Shown: positions 16,071-26,140, counted from the stretch's first letter. The stretch is DNA of 64,000 nt from Paraburkholderia sprentiae WSM5005 (GCF_001865575.2 NZ_CP017562.2:1-64000); one strand, 5' to 3'. Notes: a model not told the origin generated them from the letters alone. Numbers and translations: made by a program.

Positions 16071-17339
16071 ATGCCGAAGCTCGTCCACGTGGTCGGCGCA
16101 GGCGTGGCCGGCCTCGCAGCCGCTGTGCAGTTGCAGCGGCGCGGCGCGCGGGTCGTGCTGCACGAAGCGCAGGATCACGCGGGCGGTCGCTGCCGCTCGT
16201 ACTACGACGCGAAGCTCGGTGCGACGCTCGACAGCGGCAATCACATCGTGCTGTCGGCCAATGCCGCGACGCTGAACTACACGCGCGCGATCGGCGCCGC
16301 CGACGAACTGGTCGGTCCCACGCAGTCCGAGTATCCGTTCGTCGATCTGGCCACGCTTGCGCGCTGGACCGTGCGTCTGTCGCCGGGGCGCTTGCCGTGG
16401 TGGATTTTCGATGCGCACGCGCGCGTGCCGAACACGGGCCCGACCGATTACCTGTCGCTCGTGCCGCTGCTGTTCGCGAAGCCGGGCCGCAGCGTCGCGC
16501 AGACGATGCGCTGCCAGGGACCGCTGTGGGACCGGCTGCTGCGCCCGCTGCTGCATGTGCTGCTGAATCTGGAGCCGGGAGACGCGTCGGCCGAGCTGAC
16601 CGGCGCGCTCGTGCGCGAAACGCTGCTCGCGGGCGGGCTCGCGTGCCGGCCGCTCGTCGCGCGTAACGGTCTGGGCAGCGCGTTCGTCGATCCGGCGCTG
16701 CGGCTGCTGCAACATGGCGGCGCGACGATCCGGCTCGGTTCGCGTCTGCGCGACATCACGTTCGCGGCGGACCCGGCGCGCGTGCAGGCGTTGCATTTCG
16801 CCGACGACAGTATCGCGCTCGGCGCGAACGAGGCGGTGATTCTCGCGTTGCCGCCCGACGCCGCGACGGCGCTCGTGCCGGGTCTGCGCGCGCCGACGCG
16901 CTTCGCGGCCGCGCTCAACGTGCATTTCGCGGTCGAGCCGCCGTTCGGCCTGCCGCAGAGCACCGCGTTGCTGAACGGGACGGCCGAATGGCTGTTCGCG
17001 TTCGACGAGCGCCTGTCGGTGACGCTCAACGGCGCCGAGCGGCTCGTCGACACGCCGCACGACGCGCTCGCGGCGACCGTCTGGGCCGAGGTCGCGCGGG
17101 CCGTGAATCTGCCGCTCGCGCCGCTGCCGCGGTGGCAGGTCATGATGGAACCGCGCGCGATGTTTGCCGCACTGCCCGCGCAGGAGACATTGCGGGCGGG
17201 CACGCGCACGCGCTGGAACAATTTGCTGCTCGCGGGCGACTGGACGGCCACCGGTCTGCCCGCGATGCTCGAAGGCGCGATCCGCTCCGGCCAGAAGGCC
17301 GCGGATACGTTTCTGAATCAACCGATGGAACGCCGATGA
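16071..17339 (+). CDS. hpnE: Hydroxysqualene dehydroxylase / squalene-associated FAD desaturase HpnE
   Basis: A 422-residue FAD-dependent amine-oxidase-type protein. The dinucleotide-binding motif VVGAGVAGLAAAVQLQRRGA is at residues 6-25, and the C-terminal FAD segment is LLLAGDWTATGLPAMLEGAIRSG. HpnE reduces hydroxysqualene to squalene in the HpnCDE pathway. It begins 4 bp after hpnD and ends overlapping the shc start (ATGA at 17336), so the three are one operon. Confidence 0.92.
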   Translation: MPKLVHVVGAGVAGLAAAVQLQRRGARVVLHEAQDHAGGRCRSYYDAKLGATLDSGNHIVLSANAATLNYTRAIGAADELVGPTQSEYPFVDLATLARWTVRLSPGRLPWWIFDAHARVPNTGPTDYLSLVPLLFAKPGRSVAQTMRCQGPLWDRLLRPLLHVLLNLEPGDASAELTGALVRETLLAGGLACRPLVARNGLGSAFVDPALRLLQHGGATIRLGSRLRDITFAADPARVQALHFADDSIALGANEAVILALPPDAATALVPGLRAPTRFAAALNVHFAVEPPFGLPQSTALLNGTAEWLFAFDERLSVTLNGAERLVDTPHDALAATVWAEVARAVNLPLAPLPRWQVMMEPRAMFAALPAQETLRAGTRTRWNNLLLAGDWTATGLPAMLEGAIRSGQKAADTFLNQPMERR

Positions 17340-19420
17340 ACGACTTATCTCAACCCCAGCCGCTCGACGCGGTGCTGCCCGAAGCCGCCGATGCGGCGCT
17401 GAACCCGGCCGAGGCTGCCGTGGTTGCCAACGCGCCCGCCGTCGCGGACGCATTGGCAACCGCAACGCCGGCGCCGGTGCAAGGCGACGGCGCGAGCACA
17501 CTCGACGCGTCGATCACGCGCGCAACCGATGCGATCCTCGCCGCGCAACAGCCCGACGGCCATTGGGTCTACGAACTCGAAGCCGACGCGACGATTCCGG
17601 CCGAATACGTGCTGCTGGTCCACTATCTCGGCGAAACGCCGAATATCGAACTGGAACAGAAGATCGCGCGGTATCTGCGCCGCATCCAGTTGCCGAACGG
17701 CGGCTGGCCGCTATTTACCGACGGCGCGCTCGACGTCAGCGCGAGCGTGAAGGCGTACTTCGCGCTGAAGATGATCGGCGACCCGGTCGACGCCGAGCAC
17801 ATGGTGCGCGCGCGCGACGCGATCCTCGCGCACGGCGGCGCCGAACACGCAAACGTGTTCACCCGGATCCTGCTCGCCCTGTTTGGCGTCGTGTCGTGGC
17901 GCGCGGTGCCGATGATGCCGGTCGAGATCATGCTGCTGCCGATGTGGTTCCCGTTCCATCTGTCGAAGGTGTCGTATTGGGCGCGTACCGTGATCGTGCC
18001 GCTGCTCGTGCTCAACGCGAAGCGGCCGCTCGCGCGCAATCCGCGTAAGGTGCGCATCGACGAACTGTTCCGCGGCGCGCCGGTGAACACCGGCATGAAC
18101 GAGCGCGCACCGCATCAGCACGCGGGCTGGTTCGGCTTTTTCCGTTGTGTCGATACGGTGCTGCGCGCGGTCGACGGCCTGTTGCCGAAGGCGACCCGCG
18201 AGCGCGCGATCCGCGCGGCGGTCGCGTTCGTCGACGAACGGCTGAACGGCGAGGACGGCCTCGGCGCGATTTTCCCGGCGATGGCCAACTCGGTGATGAT
18301 GTACGACGTGCTCGGCTATCCGGCCGATCATCCGCATCGCGCGATCGCGCGCAAGTCGCTCGACAAGCTGCTCGTCATCAAGGACGACGAAGCCTATTGC
18401 CAGCCGTGTCTGTCGCCGGTGTGGGATACCTCGCTCGCCGCGCACGCGCTGCTCGAAACCGGCGAGGCGCGCGCCGAACAGGCGGCCGAACGTGGGCTCG
18501 CATGGCTGCGTCCGCTACAGATTCTCGATGTGCGCGGCGACTGGATTTCGCGCCGCGCGCACGTGCGGCCCGGCGGCTGGGCGTTCCAGTACAACAACGC
18601 GCATTACCCCGACGTCGACGATACGGCGGTGGTCGCGATGGCGATGCATCGCTCGGCGGCGCTTACGCAGTCGGATGTCGATCACGAAGCGATCGCCCGC
18701 GCGCGCGAATGGGTGGTCGGCATGCAGAGCAGCGACGGCGGCTGGGGCGCGTTCGAACCGGAAAACACACAGTACTACCTGAACAACATACCGTTCTCAG
18801 ATCACGGCGCGCTGCTCGATCCGCCGACCGCGGATGTGTCGGGCCGCTGTCTGTCGATGCTCGCGCAGATCGGCGAGCTGCCGCAAAGCAGCGAGCCGGC
18901 GCGGCGCGCGTTTGACTACATGCTGCAGGAGCAGGAGTCGGACGGCAGCTGGTACGGCCGCTGGGGCCTGAACTACATCTATGGCACGTGGACCGCGCTG
19001 TGCTCGCTGAACGCCGCCGGCATGCCGCACGACGACCCGCGCATGCGGCGCGCGGTGCAATGGCTCGTGTCGATCCAGAACGAGGACGGCGGCTGGGGCG
19101 AGGGCGGCGAGAGCTACAAGCTCGACTATCGCGGCTACGAGCGCGCGCCGAGCACCGCGTCGCAAACCGCGTGGGCGCTGCTCGGGCTGATGGCGGCGGG
19201 CGAGATCGATCACGAGGCGGTGGCGCGCGGGATCGACTATCTGCAGCGCGAGCAGCGCGAGCATGGGCTGTGGGACGAAACGCGCTTTACCGCCACCGGC
19301 TTTCCGCGCGTGTTTTATCTGCGCTACCACGGCTATCGCAAGTTCTTCCCGCTGTGGGCGCTCGCGCGCTTCCGTCATCTGAAGCGCAAGGGGCTCACGC
19401 GCGTCACGGTCGGGATGTGA
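17336..19420 (+). CDS. shc: Squalene-hopene cyclase
   Basis: A 694-residue terpene cyclase that folds squalene to hopene at the inner membrane. The catalytic acid motif DVDDTA is at residues 426-431. Several QW repeats are visible, for example QQPDGHWVYELEAD (71-84), QSSDGGWGAFEPEN and QNEDGGWGEGGESY. The first 55 residues are an Ala/Pro-rich extension ahead of the cyclase fold. The ATG overlaps the hpnE stop. It makes the hopene that HpnH extends. Confidence 0.96.
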   Translation: MNDLSQPQPLDAVLPEAADAALNPAEAAVVANAPAVADALATATPAPVQGDGASTLDASITRATDAILAAQQPDGHWVYELEADATIPAEYVLLVHYLGETPNIELEQKIARYLRRIQLPNGGWPLFTDGALDVSASVKAYFALKMIGDPVDAEHMVRARDAILAHGGAEHANVFTRILLALFGVVSWRAVPMMPVEIMLLPMWFPFHLSKVSYWARTVIVPLLVLNAKRPLARNPRKVRIDELFRGAPVNTGMNERAPHQHAGWFGFFRCVDTVLRAVDGLLPKATRERAIRAAVAFVDERLNGEDGLGAIFPAMANSVMMYDVLGYPADHPHRAIARKSLDKLLVIKDDEAYCQPCLSPVWDTSLAAHALLETGEARAEQAAERGLAWLRPLQILDVRGDWISRRAHVRPGGWAFQYNNAHYPDVDDTAVVAMAMHRSAALTQSDVDHEAIARAREWVVGMQSSDGGWGAFEPENTQYYLNNIPFSDHGALLDPPTADVSGRCLSMLAQIGELPQSSEPARRAFDYMLQEQESDGSWYGRWGLNYIYGTWTALCSLNAAGMPHDDPRMRRAVQWLVSIQNEDGGWGEGGESYKLDYRGYERAPSTASQTAWALLGLMAAGEIDHEAVARGIDYLQREQREHGLWDETRFTATGFPRVFYLRYHGYRKFFPLWALARFRHLKRKGLTRVTVGM

Positions 19421-19423
19421 CGG

Positions 19424-20155
19424 ATGTCCGTGTCGATGAGGCCGTCCGTCGGGACGAGCGATAGCAGGTTGCCGGTGATCGTCGTGACGGGCATGGCGTT
19501 CGAAGCGCGCATTGCGCGCGGCGACGACAGCGAGCGCGTCGAGGTCGTGTATGCCGCGCGCGCCGATCTGCTCGAGCGCGCGCTGAACGCGGCGGTCGCT
19601 CGCGGCGCGGCGGGGATCGTCAGTTTCGGCACCGCGGGTGGGCTCGCGCCGGATCTGGAGCCGGGCGCGCTGATCGTCGCGGATGCGGTGTATGGGCCGT
19701 TTGGACGTATCGATACGGATCGGCAGTGGACGGAGCGGATCGTCGCCGCCGTGACCGCTGAACGGCTCGCGGGACGCCTGCGCCGCGGCGCAATGGCGGC
19801 GGTCGCCGCGCCGTTGATCACCGCTGAAGACAAACGCGCGCTGCACGAATCGACCGGCGCGCTCGCGGTAGACATGGAATCGCATATCGCCGGCGCGAGC
19901 GCTGCTGCGCACGGTGTGCCGTTCGCCGTGTGTCGCGCGGTCGTCGATCCGGCCTGGCGTACGCTGCCGCCCGCCGCGACGGCGGGCTTGCGCGACGACG
20001 GCACTACGGCGCTGGGGCCGATTCTGCGCGAACTGCTGCGGCAACCGTCGCAACTGGGCGCGCTGCTGCGCCTGGCCGCCGATGCGCGCGCCGCGCGGGC
20101 CACGCTGGTCGAGCTGCGACGGGCGCTAGGCAAGGGCGGTGCGCTGCGGATTTAG
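19424..20155 (+). CDS. hpnG: Hopanoid-associated phosphorylase / adenosylhopane nucleosidase HpnG
   Basis: A 243-residue nucleoside-phosphorylase-fold protein. The motif GIVSFGTAGGLAPDLEPGALIVADAV and the substrate-binding VDMESHIAGASAA segment match the HpnG branch of the MTA/SAH nucleosidase family. HpnG removes adenine from adenosylhopane to give ribosylhopane. It starts 3 bp after shc, completing the hpnD-hpnE-shc-hpnG operon. Confidence 0.9.
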   Translation: MSVSMRPSVGTSDSRLPVIVVTGMAFEARIARGDDSERVEVVYAARADLLERALNAAVARGAAGIVSFGTAGGLAPDLEPGALIVADAVYGPFGRIDTDRQWTERIVAAVTAERLAGRLRRGAMAAVAAPLITAEDKRALHESTGALAVDMESHIAGASAAAHGVPFAVCRAVVDPAWRTLPPAATAGLRDDGTTALGPILRELLRQPSQLGALLRLAADARAARATLVELRRALGKGGALRI

Positions 20156-20199
20156 GGCGTTGGCAGCTGCACGACAGGTGATGGCGATTAGGGAAGTCG

Positions 20200-20421
20200 C
20201 TAGCGTGTGCGTGGACCGCCGTTGGAGCGGCGACGTGGGTCCTCACCCAAGTCCCTGAGGCGGTTGCGCAGCCGCTGGTTGTCTGCGTAAAGCCCCGCAA
20301 ATGCCAGGACGAGTAACAGGAGCGGAAACCGCTGGCCGGTGTAGTGAATGAGCGCCCATGCAATCGCTGCACAGGCCATAGCGGCGAGCAGAACCGCCGC
20401 CTTATCGATGATCCAATTCAT
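20200..20421 (-). CDS. Small membrane protein, 73 aa
   Basis: Residues 5-50 form one or two hydrophobic segments (DKAAVLLAAMACAAIAWALI and FPLLLLVLAFAGLYA). A basic cytoplasmic tail follows (LRNRLRDLGEDPRRRSNGGPR). The family is not recognised. It faces hpnG and lies upstream of the degraded effector/immunity pair. Function unknown. Confidence 0.55.
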   Translation of the reverse strand: MNWIIDKAAVLLAAMACAAIAWALIHYTGQRFPLLLLVLAFAGLYADNQRLRNRLRDLGEDPRRRSNGGPRTR

Positions 20422-20658
20422 ATCGATTCAGCTCGATGGACAATCAGCTCAGTGACCGTTGCATTCGAACCGTGTGATGTCAGGCGTTAAGCTTGGCCGT
20501 GATTTGGACGGCGCTGTCTGCCGACTGCCAAACAGGCTGCCGGGCGAGGGAAGGGCCAGCGCGTTCCTGTTAGCTGTAAATGCCTTACCGACGTTGCGAC
20601 AGCTAACGGAATTCATAAATTGTCTGCCTACCGCGTAGTTGGGGAAGACCAACTTTAG

Positions 20659-21041
20659 ATGCCGCCTGAGTCCGAACCGATCAGCGATTTCTTAAAAATT
20701 GCTTGGAAAGTCCTCGCAATCCGACGGGAGGTCATCCAGCCAGAGTCGATGCGCGGAGTACACCAGGCGGGCGATTGAAGCGGGTGGACTGCGGCTTGCG
20801 CATACGGCGTACGCGAAAGATTACGGCTCATCGCTCGTTGTCGCGGGGTTTCGCGAGGTGCACGGCACTCCGCAGCGCGGCGATGTGGTAGTTATTCAGC
20901 CTATTACGGGTCAACCATAGGCCACATGGCGATGTTTGACGGTCAGATATGGTATCGGACTTTCGACAAACCCACGGCTTTTATCCGGGGCAGGCCTATC
21001 GGACCATCAAACCTGCATACAAAATCTACCGTCACGAATGA
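20659..21041 (+). pseudogene. Frameshifted peptidoglycan amidase (CHAP/T6SS effector-like)
   Basis: Reading across frames gives a small CHAP/NlpC-like amidase. MPPESEPISDFLKIAWKVLA starts at ATG 20659. The catalytic-Cys segment RCAEYTRRAIEAGGLRLAH leads to AKDYGSSLVVAGF and GDVVVIQPITGQP. The catalytic-His segment GHMAMFDGQIWY follows, and then SDFRQTHGFYPGQAYR up to YKIYRHE and a stop at 21041. Four interruptions, each consistent with a single-base deletion, lie near 20719, 20735-20750, 20917 (creating TAG at 20918) and 20955. Family members are commonly type VI secretion antibacterial effectors. As sequenced it cannot be functional. Confidence 0.75.
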
Positions 21042-21519
21042 CATCAATAAATTTCTTTTACGCGTGTTTGCCTCACTGGCTCTTGCATTGGCGCTCGGGC
21101 CGGGTGTAACCACCGCAGCGACTCCGGAAACACCAGAAGCCGCTGTGAAGGCGTTTTACACCTGGTATTTACAGCAGGAAGGCAGCGTTTATCAACTGAC
21201 AGATAGGCACATTTACGACTATGTGGCAAAACCGACGGTCGATAATCTGCGGGACGACTATCGCCATAAACGCTTGCCGGGCGGAGCCGACTACTTCACG
21301 CGAGTGCAAGACCTCGATCCGCAAACATGGCTCAGAACGATGACTTTGCATCCGGCGATCGCGCTTGGCGGAACGGCGGTAATACCAGTGACGTTCGGGT
21401 CGACGGAAAAACAGAATCTCGTCGTGTTCGTTGCAATGGAGAACGGACACTGGCGGATAACCAAGGTAGAAGACACAACCGGTTATCAGGGATTCCACCG
21501 GTACGACCCGATGGATTAG
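21038..21519 (+). pseudogene. DUF3828-like periplasmic protein, candidate immunity protein (frameshifted start)
   Basis: The ATG at 21038 overlaps the amidase stop (ATGA) but leaves the main frame after a few codons. One extra A near 21046-21054 would give MTSIKFLLRVFASLALALAL, a good signal peptide, in frame with the body. The body (AAVKAFYTWYLQQEGSVYQL through LVVFVAMENGHWRITKVED) resembles DUF3828 proteins, which often accompany amidase effectors. A GTG near 21064 might start a shortened product. Immunity function is inferred from position and secretion signal. Confidence 0.6.
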
Positions 21520-21632
21520 TGAATGCGTTTAGCTCGCCGGTTTTGTCGGGCGACAGTTCGGCTGTACGAGCGCCAGATCGAAACGCTATCGCATAGCCGG
21601 CGCGGCGGCCGGTTCCGCGGCCACCGCAACCG

Positions 21633-22640
21633 CTATTGCGGGGCCGATGCCGGCTCGGCTGGCACGGCCCTTCCGCCGGTATCGCCCGGATCGGTGTAGT
21701 TTGGCAGATCCCCGCCGCCAGGCGGGTTGGTCCCGTTGCCGGAAGCTCCGTCGGGCGCTGGTGCAGACTCACCCGGATCGTTGTAATTCGGCAGCGCGCC
21801 CGGCGCACCCTGGGTCGCGCCGCCCGCCCCCGAGGCCCCATTCGGCCCGACATTGCCCGGATCAGAATAGTTCGGCAGGCCCCCCGCGGGCGCGCCGGCC
21901 GCGGGCGCGGCAGCCGGGCCGGTATCGCCGTGATCGTCGTAATTCGGCAGCGGCGGATTGGCATTGCTCGTGCCGCGCAGACGCGCGAGACGCTGCTGCG
22001 TGTAGGCATCGCGGACGAACGAGTACTTGTCGAGCGCGGCTTGCTCCAGAAGGCTGGTCGCGCCGAGCAGATCGGAACGCGTGCTCACGAACTGCAGCAC
22101 ATACAGCGGATTGCGAGTCGCGGGCTCGACATAATTCAGCGGATTGAACTTCACATCGACGACGAGCCCCATGCTGTCACGCACCGTGCTCGGCCCGAAC
22201 AGCGGCAGCACCAGATACGGACCCGACGGGATGCCCCAATGCCCGAGCGTCAGACCGAAGTCCTGATGATGCTTGGGCAGACCGGCCGGCGTCGCCCAGT
22301 CGAGCAACCCGCCAATCCCGAACACCGAGTTGAACGCGAAGCGCATGATGTCTTCGGTCGCATCGGTGATCTTCAATTGCAGCAGCGCGTTGGCGGCGTT
22401 GGTGAGGTCGCCGAGGTTCGAGAAGAAATTGCTGACGGCCGTGCGCAGCGGCTGCGGCGTCACTTTCTGGTAGCCCTTCGCGACCGGCACGGCGATATAA
22501 CGATCGACGCCGTCGTTGAAATTGAAGATCACCCTGTTCACCGGCTCGAACGGATCGCCTGGCTTGCGGTCGGGGGCGGTCGCGCAGCCGGAAATGAGAC
22601 CCGCGGCGGTGATCGCCAGCGCGGTGTTACGCAGCTTCAT
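21633..22640 (-). CDS. mlaA: MlaA/VacJ-family outer-membrane lipoprotein with C-terminal repeats
   Basis: A 335-residue lipoprotein with lipobox LISGC (Cys19). Residues 25-215 are the MlaA domain (DPFEPVNRVIFNFNDGVDRY; GNLGDL-like helix; HHQDFGLTLGHWGIPSGPY). MlaA sits in the outer membrane and moves phospholipids between the leaflets and the periplasmic carrier. The last 105 residues are a Pro/Gly-rich tail with four LPNY(D/S/N/T)D(P/H)G units at residues 231, 255, 283 and 312. The gene starts 2 bp after hpnN with its ribosome site (AAGGA) inside hpnN, so the two are co-translated. Confidence 0.92.
   Translation of the reverse strand: MKLRNTALAITAAGLISGCATAPDRKPGDPFEPVNRVIFNFNDGVDRYIAVPVAKGYQKVTPQPLRTAVSNFFSNLGDLTNAANALLQLKITDATEDIMRFAFNSVFGIGGLLDWATPAGLPKHHQDFGLTLGHWGIPSGPYLVLPLFGPSTVRDSMGLVVDVKFNPLNYVEPATRNPLYVLQFVSTRSDLLGATSLLEQAALDKYSFVRDAYTQQRLARLRGTSNANPPLPNYDDHGDTGPAAAPAAGAPAGGLPNYSDPGNVGPNGASGAGGATQGAPGALPNYNDPGESAPAPDGASGNGTNPPGGGDLPNYTDPGDTGGRAVPAEPASAPQ
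21636..21950 (-). repeat. LPNYxDPG repeat tail of MlaA
   Basis: Coding repeats at the 3' end of mlaA: four imperfect units with a conserved Leu-Pro-Asn-Tyr-x-Asp core, 24, 28 and 29 residues apart, separated by Ala/Gly/Pro spacers. The tail is absent from the classical MlaA core. Confidence 0.8.
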
Positions 22641-22642
22641 GC

Positions 22643-25258
22643 TTATATTCCTTTTTGCTTTCCGCGACGTTGACGCGGCTTGCCCATCAGCACCGGCTGG
22701 AAGACCACCGCGCCGATCAGCGTGCATAACAACGAAAGCGCCAGCAGCTTCCCCATGCTGGACGTGCCCGGATGGTGCGACAGCCACAGGCTACCAAACG
22801 CGGTGGCCGTTGTCGCAGCGCTGAACAGCACCGCATGCGTGAGACTCGATTGCAACAGACCGGTCTGGCCGTGGCGCCATGCCATCACGAAGTAGATTTT
22901 GAACGCGACGCCGACCCCGAGCATCAGCGGCAGCGCGATGATGTTCGCGAAGTTCAGCGGCATGCCGAACACCACGCACAGCTCGAGCGTGACGAGCGCG
23001 GAGACCAGCAGCGGCACCAGCGTACGCAGCACGTCACCGACACGGCGCAGCGCGATCCATAGCAGCACGGCGATCGATAGCAGCGCGTAGACGGCCGCCT
23101 GCAGGAACGCCTTGATGATCGTGTCGGCCGAATGCAGGATCGAGATCGGTCCGCCGATCGCGCCCGGTTCCGCCTTCTTAACCGCGTGCGCGAAACGGGC
23201 GAGCATCTGGTCGTCGTTCGGATCGACGCCGGGGGACAGCTTCGGCGCGACGTCGACGAGCGCGCGACCGCCCTTGCCGATCCACATGGCGGTGATGCCT
23301 GGCGGCAGGTTCTGCTGGGTGATTTCGGTCGGCTGCAGCAGGTTCTCCAGTTGCTTCAACGCGATGCGCAGCGTGTCGGACATCGCTACTTCGGCGCGCT
23401 CGCGCGTGGCGGCGTCGGCGGCGGCGAGCTTTTGCAAGGTCGCGGACAGGTGCTGCGCATCCGCCGCGCCCGGTCCGGGATGGTCCTCGGCGGCGAGCGA
23501 CAACTGATTCGCCGCGCGCTTCAAGGCGGCGACGCGCAGGTCGTCGGTGGCGCGCGGCGCGGGCTGCTGTTGCAGCGCCGGCAGCAGTTGCTGCGCGGCG
23601 CTCGCGATCAGCATCATCTTCTGCTGCTGGTCCGCCGGCACGAACGTGCTCAGCGTCGTGACGCGGCCGACTTCCGGCAGCTTGCGCAGTCGCGCGGCGA
23701 TCGCGTCGGCTTCGGCAAGCGATGGCGCCAGCGCCTGCACGTTGTTGACCGCGGCTTCGGGCGAATCCCTCAGCGACAGCAACGTCGCCATCGACTCCGT
23801 ATGCGGATCCTTCAGATGCAGCGGGTTGAAGTCGAAACGCAGGTGCGCGAGCAGCGGCGACGCGCCGATCACGACCAATAGCGTGCCGATCAGCACCGGC
23901 TTGCGATGACGGTCGAGGAAGTCATCGACGGGCGCGAGCTGCTTGAAACCGGGCGAGGCGACTTCGCCCGGCGGATTGAACAGCTTCAGCAGCGCCGGCA
24001 GCAGCGTCATGTTCGTGAAGTATGCGACGAACATGCCGACGCCCGCGATCTGACCCAGCTCGGAGACGCCGCGATACGCGGTCGGCAGAAACGAGAAGAA
24101 GCTCAGCGCGACTGCGACGGCCGCGAGCGTGAGCGGCACGCCGATGCTGTGCGCGGTGTGCATCAGCGCGGCCGATAGCCGGTCGTCGCGGTTGCGCTCC
24201 TCGCGATACTTGACGCCGAACTGCACGCCGAAGTCGACGCCGAGCCCGACGAACAGCACCATGAACGCGACCGAAATCATGTTGAGCGCGCCGACCATCA
24301 TCAGGCCGAGCGCGGCCGTGATCGCGAGGCCGACGAACAGCGTGATGAACACCGCCGCGATCATGCGGCCCGAGCGCAGCGCGAGCCATAGAATGATCAG
24401 CACGACGATGAAGGTGCCGATGCCATTCAGTATCGCGCCGTCCTGCACCGATGCGAACTCCTCGTCGGCGAGCGGCTGCTCCCCGGTCAGGCGGACCGTC
24501 GCGCCGTAGCGCGATTCGAGATGCAGCGAGATCGCGGTCGCGCGAATCGCCCTGGACGCGCTCGCGCCCGGCTCCAGCGCGTCGTAGTTGACGACCGGCT
24601 GTACGACGACGAACGAGCGCGCCGGATTGGTCGCCGCGCTTTTATCGACCAGCGCGCGCCACGAGAACGCGGCGGGCTGGCCGGCCAGCACGCGATCGAG
24701 CGTGTTCGCGCTTTGTGAAAGCAGCCGGCTCATGTCGGCGAGCTTGACCTGGCCGAGTTGCAGCGGCAGCAGAAGCGTCGTGGTCAGCGTACCGGCAAGA
24801 CCGGTCAGGCTCGGATCGTGCGCAAGTGTATTGACGAGCGGGCGCGACTGCACCAGTTGCGAGGTGGTGGCCATCACCTCGTCGGTGGACGGAAACAGCA
24901 GGCCGTTGTGTTCGAAGAAGGGACCGCCGGCGGGCTGCGAGACCGACGTGAACTCCTTGGGATCGGCTCTGAGCGCGGCGGTCAGCGCGTTGGCGGCGGC
25001 GTCGGCGAATTCGGGCGCGCGCGCCTCGACCACCACCAGCACGGTGCTGCCGCGGTCGGGGAAGGCGGCGTCGAGCGCGTTCGAGAGTGCTGACCATTGC
25101 TTGTTGGTCTCGACGAGACGGCTGATGTCCGTGTTGATCTTGAAGTTATGCGCGACGTATATGCCGCTCAGGACAGCGAGCACGATCGACAGCGCGATGA
25201 TCCTCAGCGGATGACGCACCGAGTACGCGACGAGACGGACGATAGATGACTTCAGCAT
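22643..25258 (-). CDS. hpnN: Hopanoid transporter HpnN (RND/MMPL family)
   Basis: An 871-residue inner-membrane RND-type exporter. One transmembrane helix at residues 15-36 precedes a periplasmic loop. A five-helix bundle follows near residues 270-420 ([38 protein letters not shown]), then a second loop and bundle near 700-860. HpnN moves hopanoids to the outer membrane in Rhodopseudomonas, and a Burkholderia crystal structure is known. It lies upstream of and co-translated with mlaA, and is divergent from hpnM. Confidence 0.93.
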   Translation of the reverse strand: MLKSSIVRLVAYSVRHPLRIIALSIVLAVLSGIYVAHNFKINTDISRLVETNKQWSALSNALDAAFPDRGSTVLVVVEARAPEFADAAANALTAALRADPKEFTSVSQPAGGPFFEHNGLLFPSTDEVMATTSQLVQSRPLVNTLAHDPSLTGLAGTLTTTLLLPLQLGQVKLADMSRLLSQSANTLDRVLAGQPAAFSWRALVDKSAATNPARSFVVVQPVVNYDALEPGASASRAIRATAISLHLESRYGATVRLTGEQPLADEEFASVQDGAILNGIGTFIVVLIILWLALRSGRMIAAVFITLFVGLAITAALGLMMVGALNMISVAFMVLFVGLGVDFGVQFGVKYREERNRDDRLSAALMHTAHSIGVPLTLAAVAVALSFFSFLPTAYRGVSELGQIAGVGMFVAYFTNMTLLPALLKLFNPPGEVASPGFKQLAPVDDFLDRHRKPVLIGTLLVVIGASPLLAHLRFDFNPLHLKDPHTESMATLLSLRDSPEAAVNNVQALAPSLAEADAIAARLRKLPEVGRVTTLSTFVPADQQQKMMLIASAAQQLLPALQQQPAPRATDDLRVAALKRAANQLSLAAEDHPGPGAADAQHLSATLQKLAAADAATRERAEVAMSDTLRIALKQLENLLQPTEITQQNLPPGITAMWIGKGGRALVDVAPKLSPGVDPNDDQMLARFAHAVKKAEPGAIGGPISILHSADTIIKAFLQAAVYALLSIAVLLWIALRRVGDVLRTLVPLLVSALVTLELCVVFGMPLNFANIIALPLMLGVGVAFKIYFVMAWRHGQTGLLQSSLTHAVLFSAATTATAFGSLWLSHHPGTSSMGKLLALSLLCTLIGAVVFQPVLMGKPRQRRGKQKGI

Positions 25259-25470
25259 GTAGGCGGACGCAGCCTTATCACGGGTGTTGTTTTTGACGAA
25301 GGTGCATAAGTATACAGAGCCCGGGCAAGCAAGCCCGACTTCGGTAGCAAGTACGGCTCCCGACGGCTTGGCCGGGATGGGAACACAATCCCCGCTATAC
25401 TGGTCTACCCCTCTTTAGCCGCGAGGCTGCTGCCCGCCGGCGCTACTTCTTTTCGAGTCATGACAAGCGT

Positions 25471-26073
25471 ATGAAACGATATCTGACTGCTTTTGTGGCT
25501 GCGGCCGTGGTATCCACGGCGGCGTTCGCGCAGAGCGCACCCGACGCGGTGGTAAAAAGCGCGGTCCAAGGCACTGTAACTGCAATGAAGGCCGACCCGC
25601 AGGCGCGCGGCGGCGACATGGCGAAGATCACCGAGGTCGTCCAGACCCACTTTCTGCCCGCCACCGACTTCCAGCGCACCACGCGTATCGCGGTCGGCAA
25701 GCCGTGGTCGACCGCGACGCCGGAGCAACAGAAGCAGCTGTACGAGCAGTTTACGCTGCTGCTCACGCGCACCTACGCCGCATCCCTGTCGCAACTGCGC
25801 GATCAGGACGTGAAGTTCCAGTTTGCGCCGGTGACTGTGCCAGGTGGCGCCACCGACGTCGTCGTGCAATCGCACGTGCTCAGCCACGGCGGCGACGATG
25901 CGATCGACTACCGGCTCACCAAAGGGCCTTCTGGCTGGAAGATCTACGACATCAACATGATGGGCGCGTGGCTGATCCAGGTGTATCAGACGCAGTTCGC
26001 CGACCAGATCGCCAAAGGCGGCATCGACGGGCTGATCAAATTCCTGACCGCGCACAATGCGCGCGGCGCGTAA
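25471..26073 (+). CDS. hpnM: Hopanoid-associated MlaC-like periplasmic protein HpnM
   Basis: A 200-residue MlaC/Ttg2D-family protein with a Sec signal (cleavage after AAFA). The family core is IAVGKPWSTATPEQQKQLYEQFTLLL-like, with VDYRL-type and GWKIYDINMMGAWLIQVYQTQF segments. MlaC proteins carry lipids across the periplasm; this branch (HpnM) travels with hopanoid genes. It is divergent from hpnN-mlaA across 212 bp and is followed by a strong terminator. It could ferry hopanoids between HpnN and MlaA. Confidence 0.9.
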   Translation: MKRYLTAFVAAAVVSTAAFAQSAPDAVVKSAVQGTVTAMKADPQARGGDMAKITEVVQTHFLPATDFQRTTRIAVGKPWSTATPEQQKQLYEQFTLLLTRTYAASLSQLRDQDVKFQFAPVTVPGGATDVVVQSHVLSHGGDDAIDYRLTKGPSGWKIYDINMMGAWLIQVYQTQFADQIAKGGIDGLIKFLTAHNARGA

Positions 26074-26104
26074 GCAGATCGACAGAAGTTTTAATCGGTA
26101 AAGA

Positions 26105-26140
26105 AAAGCGCGGTGGCCAATTAAGGCCACCGCGCTTTTT
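26105..26140 (+). terminator. Intrinsic terminator between hpnM and hpnH
   Basis: A perfect 14-bp stem AAAGCGCGGTGGCC / GGCCACCGCGCTTT with an AATTAA loop, followed by T-run. A-rich left flank allows bidirectional use for hpnH as well. Confidence 0.92.

Noticed and set aside
16011..17501. 496-aa open frame opposite hpnE
   Set aside because: Antisense shadow of hpnE; Arg-rich, no motifs, no ribosome site.
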